From: Paraglaciecola mesophila KMM 241
GTDB lineage: Bacteria; Pseudomonadota; Gammaproteobacteria; Enterobacterales; Alteromonadaceae
Direction of reading: 5' to 3'
Assembly (NCBI RefSeq): GCF_000315015.1
Contig: NZ_BAEP01000062.1
Span: 1-64,000, forward strand
Length of the DNA: 64,000 nucleotides
Shown: positions 19,451-29,362 of the stretch, piece after piece
Position numbering within the stretch: position 1 is the first letter of the stretch
Layout of the letters: each line of letters opens with the position of its first letter
Notes under the pieces: generated by a model
The model's input: the letters and a program-made list of their open reading frames with translations, nothing else
What the model was told of the DNA's origin: nothing
Database searches by the model: none
Translations under genes and position numbers: made by a program

Positions 19451-20302
19451 TTAATAAATGCTGAAGGTTGACGGGCTAAAAATAGCCAAGGTACTGATCA
19501 ACTGCATATTGGTAAAATCGAGCGCCGCTTCCAAATCTTCTTCATCTAAGTCGAGAATTTCATATTGCACAGGTTCGATATTATCGAGTCGATTATAGAT
19601 CTCGCCGTACACATTATTAAGCGCCAAACGAGATGCAAGTTGCAGTATTTTCTCTTCATGACTTTGCGCTTTATGCAAAGAAGCATGCTGATGGGCTATA
19701 GGCCCATAAATTTCACTTGGGATCCCCCAAAGTTTGAGTAATTCCGCGCTTATTTGCGCATAGCTTAAACCAAGATGTTTATTCTGCAAGGTGACTGGGC
19801 AATGCGTCGCCGAGAACGAACTGCACTGGGCAGCAATATCTGGCGTAAGTTGCAACACGGCTAATTCGCCAATGTTGTGCAACAAACCGCACACAAACAT
19901 TTTATCGGGATTTTTAGCAGAGGTCTCTTGGGCAATGTATTTTGCTAACAAGCCGCAGCTCACGCCTAGCTCCCAAAAAACACTGAAGTCCACCTCACTG
20001 TCATTCATATCTTTAAAAGCGTGTGAGATGCCGTACGCGAGCACTAAATCATAAACTGAGTCTGTGCCTATGACTTGAATCGCTTTATTAACAGTGGTTA
20101 TCACGGTGGGGAATTTGTATAAGGCGCTGTTCGCGATTTTCAGAATTTGTGCTGCTACAGCCGGATCGTAATTTATAACCTCTGCCACTTCGTTGATAGA
20201 AGCACTGCCATCATCAATAAGCTGCTTTATTTTGGTGACTGAATCAGGCAGTACAAACAAATCACCTGCTTTTTCGGCATACTCAAGAGCATTCATACGC
20301 AC
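19451..20302 (-). CDS. HDOD domain protein
   Basis: A 283-residue protein consisting mainly of one HDOD domain (about residues 15-215). LPDSVTKIKQLIDDGSASINEVAEVINYDPAVAAQILKIANSALY is the typical opening, and FVCGLLHNIGELAVLQ corresponds to the degenerate HD motif (HN rather than HD). HDOD proteins are non-catalytic relatives of HD-GYP phosphodiesterases that act in signalling. The GTG at 20302 has AAGGA at 5-base spacing; an ATG two codons inside is the alternative. It has no fused output domain and no evident operon partner. Confidence 0.88.
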   Translation of the reverse strand: MRMNALEYAEKAGDLFVLPDSVTKIKQLIDDGSASINEVAEVINYDPAVAAQILKIANSALYKFPTVITTVNKAIQVIGTDSVYDLVLAYGISHAFKDMNDSEVDFSVFWELGVSCGLLAKYIAQETSAKNPDKMFVCGLLHNIGELAVLQLTPDIAAQCSSFSATHCPVTLQNKHLGLSYAQISAELLKLWGIPSEIYGPIAHQHASLHKAQSHEEKILQLASRLALNNVYGEIYNRLDNIEPVQYEILDLDEEDLEAALDFTNMQLISTLAIFSPSTFSIY

Positions 20303-20513
20303 GTTTATCCTTAATTTGGTTATGTAAGAGTGTAAGTCATCCCATCTCTAATGTTCAAGATTAATACATCTAGCGCTACGTAAATAGGAAAATGCGAGAT
20401 AGTCGCGCGGTAAATTAAATTCCACTAGCAAAACCTCGATTAATTAATACTAAAGTATAAGAACAAAGAAATACTTTACACCCTATTCAAGCCAATCACT
20501 AATGATAGAAATT

Positions 20514-20678
20514 TAATACCAATACCAAAAAATATTTGCTCTTTCAGGACTCATCCAACTGTATTTGAACAGTGCGTGGGTGAGCAGCAACGGTTGTTCC
20601 CTTTCAGATACCGAGAACGTAGTTTAAAACCCGCAGGGAAACTCTCCTCGGGCTAATTATCTAATGGAGTTGGTATTA
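20514..20678. repeat. MITE-like element with TAATACCAA terminal inverted repeats
   Basis: TAATACCAA at 20514-20522 is matched by TTGGTATTA at 20670-20678, bounding about 165 bp of non-coding sequence with internal partial complementarity. TAATACCAA-ended palindromic repeats are, to my recollection, common between genes in Alteromonadales. No transposase is inside, so it would be a non-autonomous element or structured repeat. Only one copy is visible here, so the assignment rests on the ends. The rest of the 20303-20795 gap has no gene. Confidence 0.45.
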
Positions 20679-20795
20679 CAAGAATCGCGATTACAGAACA
20701 CCAGCACGGCAGAGATTAATCGATGCAAAAATAAAATAGGGTGTTTTAACAAAACGGGAAATTTAACGAAGAGATAAAGTAAAATGGAGATTAGA

Positions 20796-20871
20796 TGGTG
20801 GGTCGTGCTGGATTCGAACCAGCGACCAATTGATTAAAAGTCAACTGCTCTACCAACTGAGCTAACGACCC
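20796..20871 (-). tRNA. tRNA-Lys (anticodon TTT)
   Basis: A 76-base cloverleaf on the minus strand with acceptor GGGTCGT / ACGACCC, anticodon loop CTTTTAA (anticodon TTT), T loop TTCGAAT and encoded CCA. It is the second of two identical genes in tandem. Confidence 0.97.
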
Positions 20872-20906
20872 ATCTAATTGTAACGCTTTGAATTATTTGA
20901 TTTAAC

Positions 20907-20982
20907 TGGTGGGTCGTGCTGGATTCGAACCAGCGACCAATTGATTAAAAGTCAACTGCTCTACCAACTGAGCTAACGACCC
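20907..20982 (-). tRNA. tRNA-Lys (anticodon TTT), first copy
   Basis: A 76-base gene identical to its neighbour, 35 bases apart. tRNA-Lys genes directly after the tol-pal-cpoB cluster are also seen in Escherichia coli, so this is conserved gene order. Confidence 0.97.
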
Positions 20983-21067
20983 ATCAAATTAAATCTAACT
21001 GCAAATCAACTAAGGGAAAATATACCTTTCTTGCTTTGCTTCTCGTCTCTCGGTGACGAGGGCGCAT

Positions 21068-21095
21068 ATAATACTGAATTCGAAACTTCATGCAA
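21068..21095 (-). promoter_or_regulatory. Promoter of the tRNA-Lys pair
   Basis: On the minus strand TTGCAT, a 16-base spacer and TATTAT are followed by the GC-rich ATGCGCCCTCG discriminator typical of stringently controlled stable-RNA promoters. It lies about 85 bases before the first tRNA-Lys and after cpoB. Confidence 0.55.
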
Positions 21096-21222
21096 CCTTA
21101 AATTAAGCTTTATTTTCATTATTCGTATCGTTTGCTGAAAAAGCATACAAAACACATGTTGCGCGGTTATTTTTCACACTAAAACGAAACATTAACACTA
21201 ATAAAACAGGGAATGCCGCTAT

Positions 21223-21978
21223 TTATTTAACGGCATTTAATTTAATTTCAGCCAGCTTTCTTGCTGAAGAAGTCGGGTATTCCGCTAAAACTTTTTTCCA
21301 TAATTGTTCGGCACGGGCAATATTTGAACGCTCTTGCTCACAAATACCTAATTTCAACATGGCATCCGCACGCTTCGAAGAATCCGGAAATTGATTCATC
21401 AATGTTTCAAACTGATTTGCCGCTGCCGCCCAATCTTGTTTATTAAATAACAATTGTCCTAACCAGTAATGCGCATTTGAGGCATAACTGGAATTAGGGA
21501 AGTTCTGCAGGAAGGATTGGAATTCAGGGATAGCGTCATCATACAGCTTGTCTTTTAAGATAAGGTTAACCGCTTTGTCATACGCTTGATCTTCATTCAG
21601 GCTAGTTTGAGGGTTAGGTTGGCTGACTTGATTAGTCTGATCAAACTCGTCAGTGGGCCCACTTCCATTTTGCGTCATCACAGCAGCGATACGTTTATCA
21701 ATCTCTAAATACAGCTCCCGTTGACGCTCTAAGATCCGCTCTAGTTGATAATTATGCTTCTCAATACTGCCACGTAACTCATTCACTTCGTTCTGAAGCA
21801 AATCTAGCTGCTCCTGAACGCGATGTTGCTGCGCTGTTCGTGTATTAAAAAGACGCTCTAAGGTGGTTAAACGTGACTCTGTACTGCCACTGCTTACATC
21901 CGCTACAGGCGCAGGAGCCGCATTTACTGCGGCTCCAAATATCGCTGTCAGAGTAAGCGCAAGAATGCGTTTATTCAT
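21223..21978 (-). CDS. cpoB: Cell division coordinator CpoB (YbgF)
   Basis: A 251-residue periplasmic protein with a signal peptide ending at about AAVNA-APAPV. An N-terminal coiled coil (about 35-90, heptads rich in Gln, Leu and Glu) mediates trimerisation. C-terminal TPR-like repeats (about 130-250) carry YDKAVNLILKDKLYDDAIPEFQSFL and YWLGQLLFNKQDWAAAANQFE. CpoB links the Tol-Pal complex to PBP1b activity during outer membrane constriction. It is the last gene of the ybgC-tolQRAB-pal-cpoB series, 11 bases after pal. Confidence 0.93.
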   Translation of the reverse strand: MNKRILALTLTAIFGAAVNAAPAPVADVSSGSTESRLTTLERLFNTRTAQQHRVQEQLDLLQNEVNELRGSIEKHNYQLERILERQRELYLEIDKRIAAVMTQNGSGPTDEFDQTNQVSQPNPQTSLNEDQAYDKAVNLILKDKLYDDAIPEFQSFLQNFPNSSYASNAHYWLGQLLFNKQDWAAAANQFETLMNQFPDSSKRADAMLKLGICEQERSNIARAEQLWKKVLAEYPTSSARKLAEIKLNAVK

Positions 21979-21989
21979 AAATCCAACTT

Positions 21990-22550
21990 TTATTGATATA
22001 CAAGAACACCACGACGGTTTTCAGCAAATGCAGCTGCAGTGCCTGATGTGTCAACTGGCTTTTCTTCGCCATATGAAACAACAGAAACTTGAGATGCGCT
22101 CACACCAGCATTCATCAAGTATGTCTCAACTGATTTAGCACGGCGTTCACCTAACGCAATATTGTATTCAGGCGTACCGCGGTTATCACAATGGCCTTCA
22201 ATCACCACTGCTTGGCCCGGGTTTTTCAACAAGAATGCAGCATGTTGGTCAAGCAAAGAGTAATACTTAGAACTGACGCTTGAACGGTCGAAATCAAAAT
22301 AAACAACCTGATCATCCATCAATGCACTTTTTTCTTTCTGCATGACTTCTTCAGGAGACAACATTGGCTTCATATTGCCTGCTTGCACTTTTGCTTCTTC
22401 AGCCGCCTTGCGATCAGCTTCAGCTTGAGCAGCAGCAACACGGTTACTCTCTGCGGCTAACTCTTCTTCGCTAGGACCTGATGAACAAGCAACCATTGTC
22501 ACAATAGGTAGTGCAAGTGTGATGCCTTTGAATATTTTGCTAAGTTGCAT
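21990..22550 (-). CDS. pal: Peptidoglycan-associated lipoprotein Pal
   Basis: A 186-residue outer membrane lipoprotein. The lipobox is VTMVAC, with Cys at about 22, after a short signal peptide. An Ala/Glu/Lys-rich linker (30-75) leads to the OmpA-like peptidoglycan-binding domain. That domain shows VYFDFDRSSV, VVIEGHCDNRGTPEYNIALGERRA and the NRRG end, including the Asp and Arg that contact diaminopimelate. It works with TolB and TolA to tether the outer membrane at the septum. Confidence 0.96.
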   Translation of the reverse strand: MQLSKIFKGITLALPIVTMVACSSGPSEEELAAESNRVAAAQAEADRKAAEEAKVQAGNMKPMLSPEEVMQKEKSALMDDQVVYFDFDRSSVSSKYYSLLDQHAAFLLKNPGQAVVIEGHCDNRGTPEYNIALGERRAKSVETYLMNAGVSASQVSVVSYGEEKPVDTSGTAAAFAENRRGVLVYQ

Positions 22551-22596
22551 TTTCTAATTCCTTATTATTATCAAATTTATAAATAGATTGAACTTG

Positions 22597-23952
22597 TTAC
22601 AACAAAAATGGAGACCAACTCGGCGACTTAACCTGCCCATCAGAAGCGGGTAAACGCGCCTTAAAGCGACCATCCAAGGAAACCAACGATAAAACTTGCT
22701 TGCCTTGGTGTAACGTACTGTAAATAATCATACTTCCATTTGGTGCAATACTCGGGGATTCATCCAAATAGGTTTTGGTTAATACCTGAATATTTCCGTT
22801 TTCTAAATCCTGAGCGGCAATATGGTAGTTCCCTCTAGTACGGTTGACCATAACCATGCGACCGCCGTCTGGGGTGATGGTTCCCCCAAGGTTCATTTCA
22901 CCATCAAACGTTACCCTTCTGACGTTGTTACTCGCTAAATCTACGCGATATATTTGCGGTTTACCACCCCGTTCAGAACTAAATATCAAGCTCTTACCAT
23001 CGGGTGTCCAGCTCGGTTCGGTATCTATCGCTCGGTTGCGAGTTATCCGCTCTAGGCGCTTAGATGCCACGTCCATCACGTAAATCTCTGGGTTACCATC
23101 TTTCGATAACACCATAGCCAATTGCCTACCGTTGGGTGAGAAAACCGGCGCACTGTTTATGCCAGGAAAATCGGTCATTTGCGTTCGGCTCATGGTGTAT
23201 AAGTCTTGAATGTATATCTGCGAACGCTTATTTTCAAATGTGACATAGGCCAACTTGGTCCCATCAGGTGACCAAGAAGGTGACATCAGTGGTTCTCTAG
23301 AGCGCAGTAACATCGTCTCGTTCACACCATCATAGTCTGCAACAACGAGCTGATAAGGAAACTCGTTGGTTTTACGATCCCGCACAACAACGTAAGCAAT
23401 GCGCGTCATAAAGGCACCCTTCTCGCCCGTTAATTTTTCGTACACCACATCACTGATGCGATGAGCGTATTGTCTAAATCCCTGGCTTGTAATAACAGTC
23501 TGGCGACTATCTAAAATGTGGTCGTTACTGTTGGTTAATCTACCACCGCTTAATGCTTGCCCATTGCCACCCGTGATTTGACCACGAATAGCGTCGACTA
23601 AGGTGAAGTTAACGCGATAACGATCAGGCCCTTCAGGCGTGACCGAACCCACCAAAATGGCTTCGACGCCAGTCGCTGCCCAAGCGCTATAGTCCAATTC
23701 ACTGTCATCATGTGGCTGCTCTGGCATCTCAGCGCTAGCGATAGGGCTAAACTTACCACTTCGCAACAGGTCACCGCTTACGACATCGGATAAGCTCTCT
23801 GGCATTTGACCTGGGCCATTCCACTTGAATGGCACAATGGCAATTGGACGAGCGGAATCAATTCCTTCGGTGATCACAATTTCCAAACTCGCCTGGCTAG
23901 ATGCAGTGAGCATCACACTTAAAAATGTTAAAACACGGGTCAATCTTGTCAT
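22597..23952 (-). CDS. tolB: Tol-Pal system beta-propeller protein TolB
   Basis: A 451-residue periplasmic protein. The signal peptide ends near ASSQA. The N-terminal domain (about 25-170) leads to a six-blade beta-propeller with repeated [43 protein letters not shown] and [11 protein letters not shown] units. TolB binds Pal through the propeller and TolA through its N-terminus. The ATG overlaps the tolA stop by one base. Confidence 0.96.
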   Translation of the reverse strand: MTRLTRVLTFLSVMLTASSQASLEIVITEGIDSARPIAIVPFKWNGPGQMPESLSDVVSGDLLRSGKFSPIASAEMPEQPHDDSELDYSAWAATGVEAILVGSVTPEGPDRYRVNFTLVDAIRGQITGGNGQALSGGRLTNSNDHILDSRQTVITSQGFRQYAHRISDVVYEKLTGEKGAFMTRIAYVVVRDRKTNEFPYQLVVADYDGVNETMLLRSREPLMSPSWSPDGTKLAYVTFENKRSQIYIQDLYTMSRTQMTDFPGINSAPVFSPNGRQLAMVLSKDGNPEIYVMDVASKRLERITRNRAIDTEPSWTPDGKSLIFSSERGGKPQIYRVDLASNNVRRVTFDGEMNLGGTITPDGGRMVMVNRTRGNYHIAAQDLENGNIQVLTKTYLDESPSIAPNGSMIIYSTLHQGKQVLSLVSLDGRFKARLPASDGQVKSPSWSPFLL

Positions 23953-24848
23953 TATAAATCGGGCTCTACAGTTAAATTAATATCACGGAGCTTCTCATAC
24001 ACATCAGCTTCCTTTGATACCGGAAGGGTACCGGCCTTGAAAACAGCAGATTTAGCGGCTCTGCATAAGATAGGATCTCCACCTAATTCTTTTACCTGAA
24101 TAACCAAACCAGACGACGCTAAGCGGATATTCAATTGGCAGGATTTTCCGCGCATTGAGTTGTCAACAATTAGCTGGCGCTGAATAGCTTGATGGATCAG
24201 GGCTTGATACTTTTGTACTTCGGTTAATACTTGCTTGCTTCGCCGCTGCTGGCGCACAGCCTGCTCAGCTTCAAGCTGATCTTGCAATGCGCGCTCTTGA
24301 CGCGCTTTTTCCGCAGCTTCTGCTTTTTTGCGTTGCGCCTCTTTCAAGGCTTTTTCTTCCTTCTCGCGAGCTTCCTTCGCTTTTCTAGCTTGCTCTTCCG
24401 CCTTCTTACGCTCTAACTCTTTGCGTTTACGCTCTGCCTCTGCAGCTTTCGCTTTGGCCTTTTCTTGTTCTTGCTTTTTACGCGCAGCAATTGCAGCTTG
24501 CTCAGCCTGTTTACGTTCTTCACGTTGGCGCTTGGTGCGTTGTTCTATTTCAACCGCGTCTTGCTCTTGCTGTTTACGCTTGCGCTCAGCTTCATTTGCG
24601 CGACGTTCCAGTTCAGCAATTCGGTCCTCTTCTGCCTTTTGCTTGCTCTTTTTCTGATCTTCAATCCGCTTAATCTGCTCGTCAACCGCGTTGGCATCTA
24701 CCGCAACGGCCTCTATAACCGGTTGTGACGATGCCATTTCAGGCGTTTTTTGAGGCAACTTAAAATCCATGCCAGCAAAGATAAGCACCCCGAAAGCGAG
24801 GTGCAAACTCAGTGATTTAATCAAAGGTAGAGACAATTTAAACTTCAT
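23952..24848 (-). CDS. tolA: Tol-Pal system protein TolA
   Basis: A 298-residue inner membrane protein. One transmembrane helix (about 9-26) anchors it. A long charged helical domain rich in Lys, Glu, Ala, Arg and Gln (about 55-210) spans the periplasm. The C-terminal globular domain (about 215-298) has the two cysteines in SCQLNIRLA and [13 protein letters not shown]. It transmits proton-motive energy from TolQR to the outer membrane. The low-complexity helix generates several long open frames on the plus strand, which are not genes. Confidence 0.94.
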   Translation of the reverse strand: MKFKLSLPLIKSLSLHLAFGVLIFAGMDFKLPQKTPEMASSQPVIEAVAVDANAVDEQIKRIEDQKKSKQKAEEDRIAELERRANEAERKRKQQEQDAVEIEQRTKRQREERKQAEQAAIAARKKQEQEKAKAKAAEAERKRKELERKKAEEQARKAKEAREKEEKALKEAQRKKAEAAEKARQERALQDQLEAEQAVRQQRRSKQVLTEVQKYQALIHQAIQRQLIVDNSMRGKSCQLNIRLASSGLVIQVKELGGDPILCRAAKSAVFKAGTLPVSKEADVYEKLRDINLTVEPDL

Positions 24849-24861
24849 ATCTGCTAAATGC

Positions 24862-25284
24862 TTAATTCTCAGGAGGATCAGTCATAAGACCGACAGAAGG
24901 CGCACCTGCACGCTGCAAAAGCACCATCAACTGCACAATATTGCTGTACGGCACTGCGCCATCCCCTTTCACCACGACCGGGGTTTCAGGTTCAATTCGC
25001 AAATGCGCCGCAACTAATGTGGCCACATCTACAGCTGTCATAGCCTGCTCTTGGTCTTCAGCGATGTTCAAGAAGTAATTTCCTTCTGCATCAACAGAAG
25101 CAATTAGCGGTGGCTTGCTATCATCTTCTAGCGGTTGCGCTTCTGCTTTTGGCAAGTCTACCTTGACACCTTGAGTCACCAGCGGTGCAGTTACCATAAA
25201 GATAATCAGCAACACCAACATCACATCGATGTAGGGCACAACATTGATTTCAGACACCGGACGACGGCGTTTTCTTACATACAT
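24862..25284 (-). CDS. tolR: Tol-Pal system proton-channel subunit TolR
   Basis: A 140-residue ExbD/TolR protein. A single transmembrane segment has the key Asp in VVPYIDVMLVLLIIFMVTAP. The rest is the periplasmic ExbD domain. The N-terminal RKRRRPVSEINVVPYID is canonical. It forms the stator with TolQ. Thirteen bases separate it from each neighbour. Confidence 0.95.
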   Translation of the reverse strand: MYVRKRRRPVSEINVVPYIDVMLVLLIIFMVTAPLVTQGVKVDLPKAEAQPLEDDSKPPLIASVDAEGNYFLNIAEDQEQAMTAVDVATLVAAHLRIEPETPVVVKGDGAVPYSNIVQLMVLLQRAGAPSVGLMTDPPEN

Positions 25285-25296
25285 AATCGTTGCCTA

Positions 25297-26007
25297 TTAG
25301 CCCTGAGCTGGATCGTTGGTGACGGTATCCGCCTTTGTTACCAGCGACTGACGATGCAATATGCTGGAAAACTCTTCCATAAAGTTACCGTAGTTGTTTT
25401 CGAGCTTTTCTACCTGATGGCTGAAACGGTTATAAGCAATAACAGAAGGTATAGCGGCAAACAGACCCATAGCGGTTGCGATCAGCGCCTCAGCGATACC
25501 AGGCGCTACCATGGCTAGCGTGGCTTGCTGCACTTCGCCGAGGGCGATAAACGCATTCATGATCCCCCACACAGTGCCAAACAAACCGATATACGGGCTA
25601 ATTGAACCCACAGTCGCTAGGAAAGGTAGGCGGCTTTCTAATTCGTCAATTTCCCTAGACAAGGAAACGCGCATCGCACGGTAGGTACCGTCCATTATCG
25701 CCTCAGACGGAGTAGACGACGACTTACGCAAGCGGACAAATTCTTTGAAGCCAGCACAGAATAAACTGGCCATACCTTGCACAGATTCGCGAGCAGCTAA
25801 TTCTTGATAAAGGCGATTTAGATCGACCCCTGACCAAAATTTATCTTCAAATTTTTTCATATCATTTTTTGCACGGCTCAACGCCTGCGAACGCTGAAAA
25901 ATAAATGTCCAAGATGCCACAGACGCGGCCAATAACAACAACATCACAAGCTGAACTAATAAGCTAGCTTGCCAAAATAATCCAAATATTGATAACTCAG
26001 CCGACAC
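25297..26007 (-). CDS. tolQ: Tol-Pal system proton-channel subunit TolQ
   Basis: A 236-residue MotA/TolQ/ExbB protein with three transmembrane helices: one at the N-terminus (about 10-35) and a pair near 130-205. [27 protein letters not shown] and [25 protein letters not shown] are the family signatures with the channel-lining Thr and Gly. Its start overlaps the ybgC stop by 11 bases. Confidence 0.96.
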   Translation of the reverse strand: MSAELSIFGLFWQASLLVQLVMLLLLAASVASWTFIFQRSQALSRAKNDMKKFEDKFWSGVDLNRLYQELAARESVQGMASLFCAGFKEFVRLRKSSSTPSEAIMDGTYRAMRVSLSREIDELESRLPFLATVGSISPYIGLFGTVWGIMNAFIALGEVQQATLAMVAPGIAEALIATAMGLFAAIPSVIAYNRFSHQVEKLENNYGNFMEEFSSILHRQSLVTKADTVTNDPAQG

Positions 26008-26416
26008 GCGAGAATTCCTCTAGTATAAATCCGGGGATGGCGATAGGTTTCATTTGCTGAAGATCCACGCACGCCACCCTAATTAAAGCACTGACCAAGC
26101 GTTGACCACTTGGACTTATTATTGTTTGTTTGAACATCAAACTTGCGCGTTTCAATTCTACTATTTCGCTTTGAATTCTCAATAGTTCATTAAACTTTGC
26201 AGGAGCTTGATTGTCCATTTCGACACGTTTGACGACAAAACCGATAGATCGTTCCAATAACCCATCTTGTTCGATTCCCATTGAGCGCAACCACTCTGTT
26301 CTGGCGCGCTCTAGAAACTTCAAATAATTTGCGTAATAAACAATTCCGCCTGCATCCGTATCTTCATAATACACCCTTATTTGGTGTTCAAATACAGCTA
26401 AGTTTTTCTGCAACAT
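25997..26416 (-). CDS. ybgC: Acyl-CoA thioesterase YbgC
   Basis: A 139-residue single-hotdog thioesterase. I start at the ATG 26416 ([24 protein letters not shown]), which gives the usual family length and has GGGA 8 bases upstream; the frame is open 13 codons further to a TTG. The 4-hydroxybenzoyl-CoA-thioesterase-type active site is [24 protein letters not shown] with the catalytic Asp. In E. coli YbgC acts on acyl-CoA and associates with phospholipid enzymes. It is the first gene of the tol-pal cluster, the standard order. Confidence 0.93.
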   Translation of the reverse strand: MLQKNLAVFEHQIRVYYEDTDAGGIVYYANYLKFLERARTEWLRSMGIEQDGLLERSIGFVVKRVEMDNQAPAKFNELLRIQSEIVELKRASLMFKQTIISPSGQRLVSALIRVACVDLQQMKPIAIPGFILEEFSRVG

Positions 26417-26789
26417 CACTTTTTTCCCAAACCATTCGTCACTACCTTCAACCAACGCATAACTATGCGATGTAAAAAATAATCATAATCCGCTAACAAA
26501 AATTAATGCGTTAAAATTCATAAGGATACATCCATTTAACTAAAAACAACGCTGGAATACAACCTAATGCACCCGGCAAATATGCATAGATATTCAGTAT
26601 TTTCGCAAAAATACGTTCTACAAAGAGATTTGTAACAAAAAAAATAATAGGTCAAATAACGCACGATTAAAATAAGCCATTGTTTTCATTAAAAAAAAAT
26701 AAAAAAAGACAAGTATTAACAAGTTTTACACAAATAATTCAGACTTGATACATTAGAAAATCTAATCATTGAATGGCAATTTTTCTCAA

Positions 26790-26817
26790 TTGTGGTTCTT
26801 TGCGGCGAGGCTATAAT
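26790..26817 (+). promoter_or_regulatory. Promoter of the candidate small RNA
   Basis: A perfect -10 hexamer TATAAT (26812-26817) with a weak -35 (TTGTGG at 26790-26795, 16-base spacer). It points away from ybgC into a gap with no ORF on the plus strand. Confidence 0.45.
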
Positions 26818-26823
26818 GACCTT

Positions 26824-26967
26824 GTTTTCTCGATTAGCGAATGTTTCCAACCAGACGTTAATCAGATGCTGATGTCGACTCCCTGTTGACTGACATGTTC
26901 CCTGGAATTTTATTCCATTCAACTTTATTTGTTGCTTTGCCCGCATAATTTATGCGGGCTTTTTTTT
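26824..26967 (+). ncRNA. Candidate small RNA between ybgC and ruvB
   Basis: About 144 bases run from a predicted start just after TATAAT to a strong intrinsic terminator. Internal perfect hairpins are visible: ATCAG-ATG-CTGAT (26861-26873, with outer GAC/GTC) and TGGAAT-TTT-ATTCCA (26903-26917). A U-rich single-stranded stretch follows, then the terminator stem. No plausible protein is encoded on this strand. The layout matches Hfq-type trans-acting small RNAs. I do not recognise it as a named family. The upstream gap 26456-26780 is AT-rich and empty. Confidence 0.5.
26939..26967 (+). terminator. Rho-independent terminator of the candidate small RNA
   Basis: GCCCGCATA / TATGCGGGC, a perfect 9-bp stem with an ATT loop followed by eight T. 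It is oriented to end plus-strand transcription although no plus-strand gene precedes it. Confidence 0.9.
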
Positions 26968-27020
26968 GCCTATTTTTTACGATCTTAAAAGGAAAGCCGC
27001 TCCTTTAGCGATACACAAAA

Positions 27021-28028
27021 TCAATTAGGCTCGTAATCAAAACCAAAATGCAGGTATGCCCGTTGAGACACAATTCGCCCTCTTGGGGTGCGCTGTAAAA
27101 ACCCTTGTTGAATTAGAAAGGGCTCTATTACATCTTCTATTGTGTCCCGTTCTTCACCAATCGCCGCCGCTAAGTTATCAAGACCCACTGGCCCGCCCAT
27201 AAATTTATCTATGATGGTAGTCAGCAATTTTCGGTCCATGTAGTCAAAGCCTTCTTTATCTACATCCAGCATATCTAGCGCAGCTGAGGCAACATCACTG
27301 CTAATTTCACCGTTTGCTTTTATTTCAGCGTAATCTCGTACCCTGCGCAGCAAGCGATTGCTAATACGCGGTGTACCGCGAGCACGCTTGGCTATTTCTA
27401 TCGCGCCTTCTTCATCTAAATTCAATTCCAAAAAATGTGCAGAACGTTTTACGATTTGGGTTAAATCTTTAATATTGTAAAACTCAAGGCGCTGCACAAT
27501 ACCGAATCTGTCGCGTAAAGGCGACGTCAATGAGCCTGCTCGTGTTGTCGCGCCAATTAAGGTAAACGGCGGTAACTCTAGTTTGATGGACCGAGCGGCT
27601 GGCCCCTCTCCTATCATGATATCCAGTTGATAATCTTCCATCGCAGGATACAGAATTTCTTCTACCACTGGGCTGAGACGATGAATTTCATCAATGAACA
27701 ACACATCGTTTTCTTCTAGATTGGTTAGCAGCGCCGCTAAGTCTCCCGCTTTTTCAAGCACAGGCCCTGAAGTTGTTTTGATACTCACGCCCATTTCATT
27801 AGCCACAATATTGGCCAAGGTGGTTTTGCCTAAGCCGGGAGGGCCAAAAATCAATAAATGATCCAGTGCATCACTGCGTTTACGCGCGGCCTGAATAAAG
27901 ATATCCATTTGCTCACAAACATGGTCTTGCCCTGTGTAATCCGCCAGCATTTTAGGGCGAATAGCACGATCGATGACTTCATCTTCGCGTAGGGCGGTAG
28001 GTTGAATGAGACGATCGGCTTCTATCAT
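27021..28028 (-). CDS. ruvB: Holliday junction branch migration ATPase RuvB
   Basis: A 335-residue AAA+ motor. Walker A is in [19 protein letters not shown] and Walker B in [12 protein letters not shown]. Sensor 1 is in [21 protein letters not shown] and the arginine finger follows. A C-terminal winged helix ([13 protein letters not shown]) contacts DNA. It forms hexamers that drive branch migration with RuvA. It is separated from ruvA by 130 bases, a larger gap than in E. coli. Confidence 0.97.
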   Translation of the reverse strand: MIEADRLIQPTALREDEVIDRAIRPKMLADYTGQDHVCEQMDIFIQAARKRSDALDHLLIFGPPGLGKTTLANIVANEMGVSIKTTSGPVLEKAGDLAALLTNLEENDVLFIDEIHRLSPVVEEILYPAMEDYQLDIMIGEGPAARSIKLELPPFTLIGATTRAGSLTSPLRDRFGIVQRLEFYNIKDLTQIVKRSAHFLELNLDEEGAIEIAKRARGTPRISNRLLRRVRDYAEIKANGEISSDVASAALDMLDVDKEGFDYMDRKLLTTIIDKFMGGPVGLDNLAAAIGEERDTIEDVIEPFLIQQGFLQRTPRGRIVSQRAYLHFGFDYEPN

Positions 28029-28158
28029 GAGAATTATTTAACTTTTGGTAGTGGTTTTATATACAGTGCGTAGTCTATGAGAGTCGAGACGGATACTCAA
28101 GCAAACTACATAGACTATTTAATAACGGACTTTTAGACCTGTGTTTCCCTAACTGAAA

Positions 28159-28782
28159 TCAGATCATTGCTCGCAATGCTTCGCGAATTAATTCTTCACT
28201 GGTGATGTCTTTAACATACACAGAGTTTATCACTTTGCTCGCTTGAGGCGCCTTATATCCAAGGGCTATCAGTGCGCTTAGGGCTTCTTCTTTCGCATCA
28301 CTTGAGGTAACAAAGGTATTTTCAATACTATTATTGCCTTGCAGAGCGAAATCATCACTTGCAGATTGCTCTAAGCTTAGCTTTTTAAAGCGGTCGCGCA
28401 TTTCTATCACTAAACGCTCCGCGGTTTTCTTACCGACGCCAGGTAACTTCACTAAAGCGGTGATGTCTTCGTGTGAAACGCATTGCATAAAATGCTGCCC
28501 CGACATGCCCGACAAAATCGTTAATGCCAATTTAGGCCCTACACCGCTGGCTTTAATCAACTCTCTAAATACGGCGCGCTCATTTTTATCAGCAAAGCCA
28601 AATAACAATTGTGCATCTTCGCGCACCACAAAGTGAGTATAAACGCTGGCCTCGGCGCCTACTTCAGGTAATTGATAAAAGCTGGTCATGGGGATTTGAA
28701 TTTCATAACCGACCCCAGCAACATCAATGAGTACCTCTGGTGGCTGTTTTTCTACTACCGTACCGCGTATTCTGCCTATCAT
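28159..28782 (-). CDS. ruvA: Holliday junction binding protein RuvA
   Basis: A 207-residue junction-binding subunit starting [17 protein letters not shown] at the ATG 28782, as in other RuvA proteins; an in-frame ATG two codons upstream is possible. An N-terminal OB fold leads to two helix-hairpin-helix motifs ([15 protein letters not shown] and [16 protein letters not shown]). A flexible linker and the C-terminal RuvB-binding three-helix domain ([21 protein letters not shown]) follow. Confidence 0.96.
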   Translation of the reverse strand: MIGRIRGTVVEKQPPEVLIDVAGVGYEIQIPMTSFYQLPEVGAEASVYTHFVVREDAQLLFGFADKNERAVFRELIKASGVGPKLALTILSGMSGQHFMQCVSHEDITALVKLPGVGKKTAERLVIEMRDRFKKLSLEQSASDDFALQGNNSIENTFVTSSDAKEEALSALIALGYKAPQASKVINSVYVKDITSEELIREALRAMI

Positions 28783-28804
28783 ATTCATTCTCTAGTGTTG
28801 TTAT

Positions 28805-29326
28805 TTATCGTAATCTGCCGCGTACAGTCTTTTTCACCTGACCTGACATCTTGATGAGGTTCTCGTTGGTGTGGCTATGGCAAAGCGCAACCGCTAGTGC
28901 ATCTGCAGCATCAGCCTGAGGCGTGCCCGGTAGCTTCAAGATAAATGTGACCATGTGTTGCACTTGGCTTTTTTGTGCGTTCCCGTTGCCCACCACAGAT
29001 TGCTTGATTTGCCGAGCGGAATACTCAGCTACATCGAGCCCTTGGTTAGACGCTGCCACAATTGCGGCTCCTCGGGCTTGCCCCAGTTTTAACGCCGAAT
29101 CAGGGTTTTTGGCCATAAAGACTTGCTCAATAGCGAACATATCGGGTTTATATTGCAGTATTAACTGGCTGACACCATCAAATATCTGCTGTAATCGCGG
29201 CGCCAGAGCGTCTCCCTGCATGCGAATACAGCCACTGCCTAAATATTGTTGTTGCCGCCCTGCCCTTTGTATTACGCCATAACCAGTAATGCGTGAACCA
29301 GGATCGATGCCAAGAATAATTGCCAC
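28805..29326 (-). CDS. ruvC: Crossover junction endodeoxyribonuclease RuvC
   Basis: The Holliday junction resolvase, 173 residues from the GTG at 29326 (reads [18 protein letters not shown], matching the family start); a TTG three codons upstream is the alternative. The acidic active site comprises the Asp in GIDPGS, Glu in FAIEQVF, and the C-terminal pair in [14 protein letters not shown]. In E. coli yebC lies between nudB and ruvC; here ruvC follows nudB directly. Confidence 0.95.
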   Translation of the reverse strand: MAIILGIDPGSRITGYGVIQRAGRQQQYLGSGCIRMQGDALAPRLQQIFDGVSQLILQYKPDMFAIEQVFMAKNPDSALKLGQARGAAIVAASNQGLDVAEYSARQIKQSVVGNGNAQKSQVQHMVTFILKLPGTPQADAADALAVALCHSHTNENLIKMSGQVKKTVRGRLR

Positions 29327-29362
29327 GAGTTTCAATGTACCTATTAATTATATATTGCCGAT

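Noticed and set aside
24231-24728. Several overlapping plus-strand open frames of 60-109 residues
   Set aside because: They are antisense to the low-complexity helix of tolA, giving Phe/Cys/Leu-rich nonsense proteins.
26716-26946. 76-residue minus-strand frame in the ybgC-ruvB gap
   Set aside because: It is antisense to the candidate small RNA and its terminator and has no protein-like features.
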